In this document: positions 59,950 through 64,000 of the stretch, piece by piece
Layout: each line of letters starts with the position of its first letter
Numbering within the stretch: position 1 is the stretch's first letter
Position numbers and translations under genes: made by a program
NCBI GenBank assembly: GCA_947375105.1
Contig: CANCET010000001.1
Coordinates: 1 to 64,000, forward strand
Direction: 5' to 3'
DNA from: Sphingomonadaceae bacterium
GTDB taxonomy: Bacteria > Pseudomonadota > Alphaproteobacteria > Sphingomonadales > Sphingomonadaceae
Length of the DNA stretch: 64,000 bases
The notes under the pieces: model-generated
The model's database searches: none
What the model was told of the DNA's origin: nothing
What the model saw: the letters and a program-made list of their open reading frames with translations, nothing else

Positions 59950-62900
59950 TCAAACCAACCCCAGTACGGCGTCGAGTTGCTGGTAGATTTTGCGATACCC
60001 GTATCGCGCGATCAGCGCCTCGCGATTGGCCTGTAGCTGCTCTTCGCGGGCGGCGGAATCCATCATGCTGAAATCGACAATCCGCTGGGCAGCAGCGGCC
60101 GCATCCGCAACGATCCATTCGCCCGGATAGATCCTGTCGGCCTCTTCCCACGGCCAGATCAGCGGATCGCACCCACACAGCGCGCCGTCGGCAACGGCAT
60201 AGTGGAAGGATTCATGATCGCTGGGCGAGAGCACGTGGTCGATGCGCGCGTACCATTCAGCCATGTCATTGCCCCAACCATCGAAGACAACCTTCCCTCT
60301 CAGCAAGGGATCATTCTCGATCCGGTCATACTGGACAAGGAAGTACTTCATCTCGGCGGCGCGTCCGGGCGCGAACATGTAGTCTAGTTTTTCGGGCCGC
60401 TGGCCCTTTACCCGCAGTTCGGCCGGAACCCCGCGCCGTGAAAGTTCGGCCAGCAAGTCGAGCGCCCGGTCGAACCGCTTGCTCTGCGGGATCATCCCGA
60501 CAAGGCCGATCTGGATCGGCGCCTTTGTGCCGTCCGCTGCGGTATTGTTCGCTCTGTCCGGATTTGCAGGTGCGAGCCGGTATTCGTCATCCAGCAGGAA
60601 GTTCGGCACGAGCACCGTCTTTTCCTCGGGCCAGCCGAACAGTTCGATGGCCTTGCGGCGGACCCGCTCGGAAACGAAAATGAACTTCTCGACGTTCTCC
60701 ACGTTGATCTGGCGGCCGAATTTCAGAGCCTTGTCACGCACTTCCTGCGCGTGGCAGCGCACCAAGAGCCGCTGGCCCGGCCGCAGGTTCTTCGAATGCC
60801 AGACCGCATTGGCAAGGCCCCATTCGCAGAAGATCAGATCGGCCTTTTCGGCATCCTCAGCCGTGGTGCGCAAGTCGAACGATGCGCCCCATTCCCAGTG
60901 GTCCGTGGTGACATGGTGGCCGCGGGCCTTGAGATGCGATGCGTAAGGCTCGACGAATTTCAGGCCATTGCCCGAAATCAGGATACGCGGCTGCGCGCGA
61001 TCGGCCGGCCTGTTGAGGCAGTCCTCCGCAAGCCGCCGCCCGATCGTGTTCTGGCTGAACCGGATATCCACCGCTTCGGCAAGTTCCATCGGACGCGGAT
61101 TGCGCTCGCTGAGGATCGTGGCCACATCGTCAATGTCGCTGGCAAAGAACGGATAGTCCTGGCCCAGAACCTCGCGATTGATGGCATTCGGATAGCAGAT
61201 GCACCGTGCGCCCTGCGCGGCCATTTCGATCAGCTTGGTCGAAAGCTCGAGGGTCTGGTCCTCCAGCGCGCCGGGGCGCCAGCACCACACGAAGTCCATC
61301 GTGTTCATCAGCGACATCGATTGCTCGCGGTTGAGATCCTCAAGGAACGTGACGCCCAGCGCCTCGAACCGCTCCAGCAGGATCGCCTTGAACCCGCGGA
61401 TGCGCGTTGTGCCGGATCGGTCGGCGATCTTGTTGGCAACGATGGTGAGCTCGACCTTCATGCCGCGCTCGCGCAGAGCTTCCGTCCAGTCGAGCAGTTC
61501 CACGACGCCCCACTGCGGATTGATCTTGCCGGCATAGCCGATGCGGATCGTGCCATCCTCCGCCGGCATGTCGTCCGGTGCGGGCAGGGCCAACGCGGGG
61601 ATCGACGGAGGCAGGGCAAAGCTGGCGAAATCGCGCCCGGCGATCGTGCGCAGCATGCTGCCGAGCTCTTCGGTCTGGACCAGCAGCTTGGCTGCCTGCG
61701 TGGCGGCCAGCCGCACGGCGGCTACCTTGTCGTCGGGGAAGATCAGGCCATCTGCGCCCACTTCATAGAAGTCGGTCAGGTAGGCGAACCCGCGCTCGCG
61801 GAAGCGGCGCGTTTCGAAAAGCTGTTGCGCCACGGCGCAGCCGCGAACCACGATGTTGCGCAGCCTCGGCAGGCGGTCGTCGAGCCGGCGGATGATGTGT
61901 GCGGCATCGTTGGCGGTAAATGCCCGGCGGAACCGCACGTCGATCGGCGACAGCACCGTCAGCCGTTCGCGGTTGCGGACGTTCGAAAGCACGATCTCGG
62001 ATTCGACGTTGACCCGCGAAACGAGCAGGCAGCGGCCCATCTCCGTCAGCATGGACAGGATCGACGACAGCCATACCGACGAGCCATCGACTACGTTCAC
62101 GCTGATTTCGGCAAAGACGATGAATTCGATCTCTTCCGGGTTCTCGATGGTGGCGAGGAAGTTGTTCACTCGTTCGGCAAAGAGATTTTCCGGCAGCTGG
62201 GCCGAACCCGTCGTTGGTACACGCTTCACGGCGGCGCGGTCCACGTTGATCAGCCGGTCAAGGCCCAGGCCCAGCTCGGCCACAAGCCAGTCCTGCCGGT
62301 CGAGCAACGTGAAATGCGCGGCGTGGCGATAAAGGCCGCTCTTGCGCGATACCACCGGCAAGGCTGTGCCGAGGAAGCCGTTCTCATCCCGCTTGAAGCC
62401 AAGGCTCTCGGGGCGCGGTCCGCCCTCAATCGGCGAGGCGAAATGGAAATGAGCGGTCAGGCCCTCGGTGGCCGAGGCCAGCAGCGCGTCGCGGTGGAAC
62501 AGCTCGACAAAATAGCGCCCTGGATCGAGTCCGAACAGGCTGAGTTTGACCGAACCGTTGGGCCAGATCGTGAACGGGGGGGCAGTGGCGCTCTCATCCA
62601 GGAAGATGGGGCGGCCATTGACTGCGGTGAAGTCCAGTTGCTGCCGATGCGCCGAGACGGCCAGACCGCGCTTGAAGATTTCGGATTCGCAGCGCCAGCT
62701 CAGCCGGCGGATGACCAGTTTGCCACTACCCTTTGCCCGCAGAGTGATAACCACGCGGTCCACCCCAGGACCCGGGCGATACCGCATGGTCATGCCGTCT
62801 GCCGAACGCGCGGTGCCGATCCGTTCGCCCGCTGCGTTGTATTCAAGCACCAACAGCGAATGTTTGATGTTGTTGTCCGGCGCACGCTCGAGGCTCAGGA

Positions 62901-63120
62901 GGTGGAGTTCCTCGTTCGTCACCTTCATGCCCGTGCCGCGCTTCAGGCTCTGGAAATTGCCAGGGGACGTACCAAGAGTTACGTATATACTCTTGCCGCT
63001 TGGCACCTCAATCGTGCCTTTCAACCCCTCTGGCGATGTATCGTCGAAGCGGGCAGCAGTACCAGAGCCGACACTCCATTTAAGAGGCTGTTCTTCCGGC
63101 GTTTTGAACAATCGTGCCAT
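59950..63120 (-). CDS. Large tandem glycosyltransferase (two GT-B-like modules, 1056 aa)
   Basis: RIGYAGKINPQWGVVELLDWTEAL...WRPGALEDQTLELSTKLIEMAAQG and QIGLVGMIPQSKRFDRALDLLAELSRRG...LSPSDHESFHYAVADGALCG. Confidence 0.8.
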   Translation of the reverse strand: MARLFKTPEEQPLKWSVGSGTAARFDDTSPEGLKGTIEVPSGKSIYVTLGTSPGNFQSLKRGTGMKVTNEELHLLSLERAPDNNIKHSLLVLEYNAAGERIGTARSADGMTMRYRPGPGVDRVVITLRAKGSGKLVIRRLSWRCESEIFKRGLAVSAHRQQLDFTAVNGRPIFLDESATAPPFTIWPNGSVKLSLFGLDPGRYFVELFHRDALLASATEGLTAHFHFASPIEGGPRPESLGFKRDENGFLGTALPVVSRKSGLYRHAAHFTLLDRQDWLVAELGLGLDRLINVDRAAVKRVPTTGSAQLPENLFAERVNNFLATIENPEEIEFIVFAEISVNVVDGSSVWLSSILSMLTEMGRCLLVSRVNVESEIVLSNVRNRERLTVLSPIDVRFRRAFTANDAAHIIRRLDDRLPRLRNIVVRGCAVAQQLFETRRFRERGFAYLTDFYEVGADGLIFPDDKVAAVRLAATQAAKLLVQTEELGSMLRTIAGRDFASFALPPSIPALALPAPDDMPAEDGTIRIGYAGKINPQWGVVELLDWTEALRERGMKVELTIVANKIADRSGTTRIRGFKAILLERFEALGVTFLEDLNREQSMSLMNTMDFVWCWRPGALEDQTLELSTKLIEMAAQGARCICYPNAINREVLGQDYPFFASDIDDVATILSERNPRPMELAEAVDIRFSQNTIGRRLAEDCLNRPADRAQPRILISGNGLKFVEPYASHLKARGHHVTTDHWEWGASFDLRTTAEDAEKADLIFCEWGLANAVWHSKNLRPGQRLLVRCHAQEVRDKALKFGRQINVENVEKFIFVSERVRRKAIELFGWPEEKTVLVPNFLLDDEYRLAPANPDRANNTAADGTKAPIQIGLVGMIPQSKRFDRALDLLAELSRRGVPAELRVKGQRPEKLDYMFAPGRAAEMKYFLVQYDRIENDPLLRGKVVFDGWGNDMAEWYARIDHVLSPSDHESFHYAVADGALCGCDPLIWPWEEADRIYPGEWIVADAAAAAQRIVDFSMMDSAAREEQLQANREALIARYGYRKIYQQLDAVLGLV

Positions 63121-63167
63121 TTTTAGGGTGGTCCTCGTTCAAATGGTCGTCTTGGAACGGGCCTGTC

Positions 63168-64000
63168 TCACGGTGTTCGCTGTGTGTCCACGGGCAGAAT
63201 GCCTGTAGCGACAATTACCGAAGCCCAAGTGCGGTGCACGGCCACATATTCGTGTGCATTCTTGCGCACCCTGTCGAGCAACTGCGGGTCGCCGCGGCAC
63301 CGTTTGATTTGCCGCACAAGATCGCCGACATCATCGGCGGCAAAGAAAAAGCCGGTCCGATCATGTTCCATCTCGCCGCGCATGGCGGGAAGGTCCGCCG
63401 CCAGCACCGGCACGCCCAGTGCCATGGCTTCCGCCAGCTTGAGTGGGGGCACGATCTCGCAAACGAGGTCCGGCCGGCGAGGTAGGCAGACCATCGATGC
63501 CTGCGCCAGTCGCTGGCGCGCTTCTGCCGGAGCGATTCGACCCGCAAAGCGGATCTGCTGCTGCAGTCCGTTGCGACGGACTTGCGCCTCCAGCGTGGAT
63601 CGGCTTTCGCCGTCCCCGATGATGTCCACCTCGATCCGGATGCCTTCGCGCCCCAGCCGGGCAACGGCCTCGATCAGCAGATCGAGGCCCTCGTAAGGCA
63701 CCAGAGATCCCGCATAGGCGAGCTTGAACGGCGTTCGACCATCAGGGGGCACCTCGATCTCGGCCGGGATTTGGTCGACGCCGTTGGGCATGACCGCAAT
63801 CCGATCGGCGCTCACATTCCACTGCTCCCGCGCATAGTCGGCCAGCTGCGGGGAAATCACCAGCAACCGGTCCGCCTGCGTGGCGACATAGCCCTCCAGT
63901 TCCAGCGCAAGTGCGAAGGCCTCCGTCTCTTCGAATCTGGGCACCTTCGAAGCCCGCGAAAGCTCCCAGATTCCGCGCATTTCATATTGAAAGGGGAGGC
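63168..64000 (-). CDS. Glycosyltransferase family 4, truncated at the window edge
   Basis: PFQYEMRGIWELS...AVMPNGVD...FKLAYAGSLVPYEGLDLLIEAVARLGREG...PPLKLAEAMALGVPVLAADLPAMRG; open past 64000. Confidence 0.9.
   Translation of the reverse strand, partial: LPFQYEMRGIWELSRASKVPRFEETEAFALALELEGYVATQADRLLVISPQLADYAREQWNVSADRIAVMPNGVDQIPAEIEVPPDGRTPFKLAYAGSLVPYEGLDLLIEAVARLGREGIRIEVDIIGDGESRSTLEAQVRRNGLQQQIRFAGRIAPAEARQRLAQASMVCLPRRPDLVCEIVPPLKLAEAMALGVPVLAADLPAMRGEMEHDRTGFFFAADDVGDLVRQIKRCRGDPQLLDRVRKNAHEYVAVHRTWASVIVATGILPVDTQRTP

Noticed and set aside
60751-63126. 791-aa plus-strand ORF opposite the tandem glycosyltransferase
   Set aside because: Shadow ORF of a high-GC coding strand: biased composition, no domain motif, and the minus-strand frame has clear glycosyltransferase signatures.

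Overview
This 64 kb high-GC window looks like an alphaproteobacterial, probably sphingomonad-type, chromosome. That assignment rests on protein character only; no search was run. From left to right it contains: the rplT 3' end, an AraC-type regulator, pheST, a mutarotase-like gene and prfC; a sigma54-type promoter with P-II/amtB; a PAS-GGDEF-EAL-PilZ protein; hisC-tyrA; NRAMP, an acyltransferase, YdcF and ftsXE; tRNA-Leu(GAG); a cluster of an exported CHAT-domain protein with TpsB and TpsA two-partner secretion proteins; a GH76-like hydrolase; eat-eutC-eutB; a TonB-like gene; a cNMP-binding TrxR-like flavoprotein with an AhpD-like gene; a bufferin-type (DUF692/MNIO) RiPP locus with two different precursor peptides; an NrsF-like anti-sigma gene; LysR regulators; NDH-2 plus a SigF-like ECF sigma factor; and a KpsC/KpsS-type capsule/exopolysaccharide locus that runs off the right edge. 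The main findings are: (1) a split SigF/NrsF-type regulon, with GTAACC-N16-CGAA motifs on both sides of the divergent bufferin operons and a one-mismatch version ahead of the NDH-2/ECF genes; (2) a CHAT protease-like/two-partner secretion triad; (3) a sulfotransferase-SGNH fusion and a single-module KpsC in a capsule locus; (4) two 107-bp palindromic repeats whose CTAG ends supply stop codons to neighbouring genes; (5) a 29-aa small membrane ORF with a strong Shine-Dalgarno.
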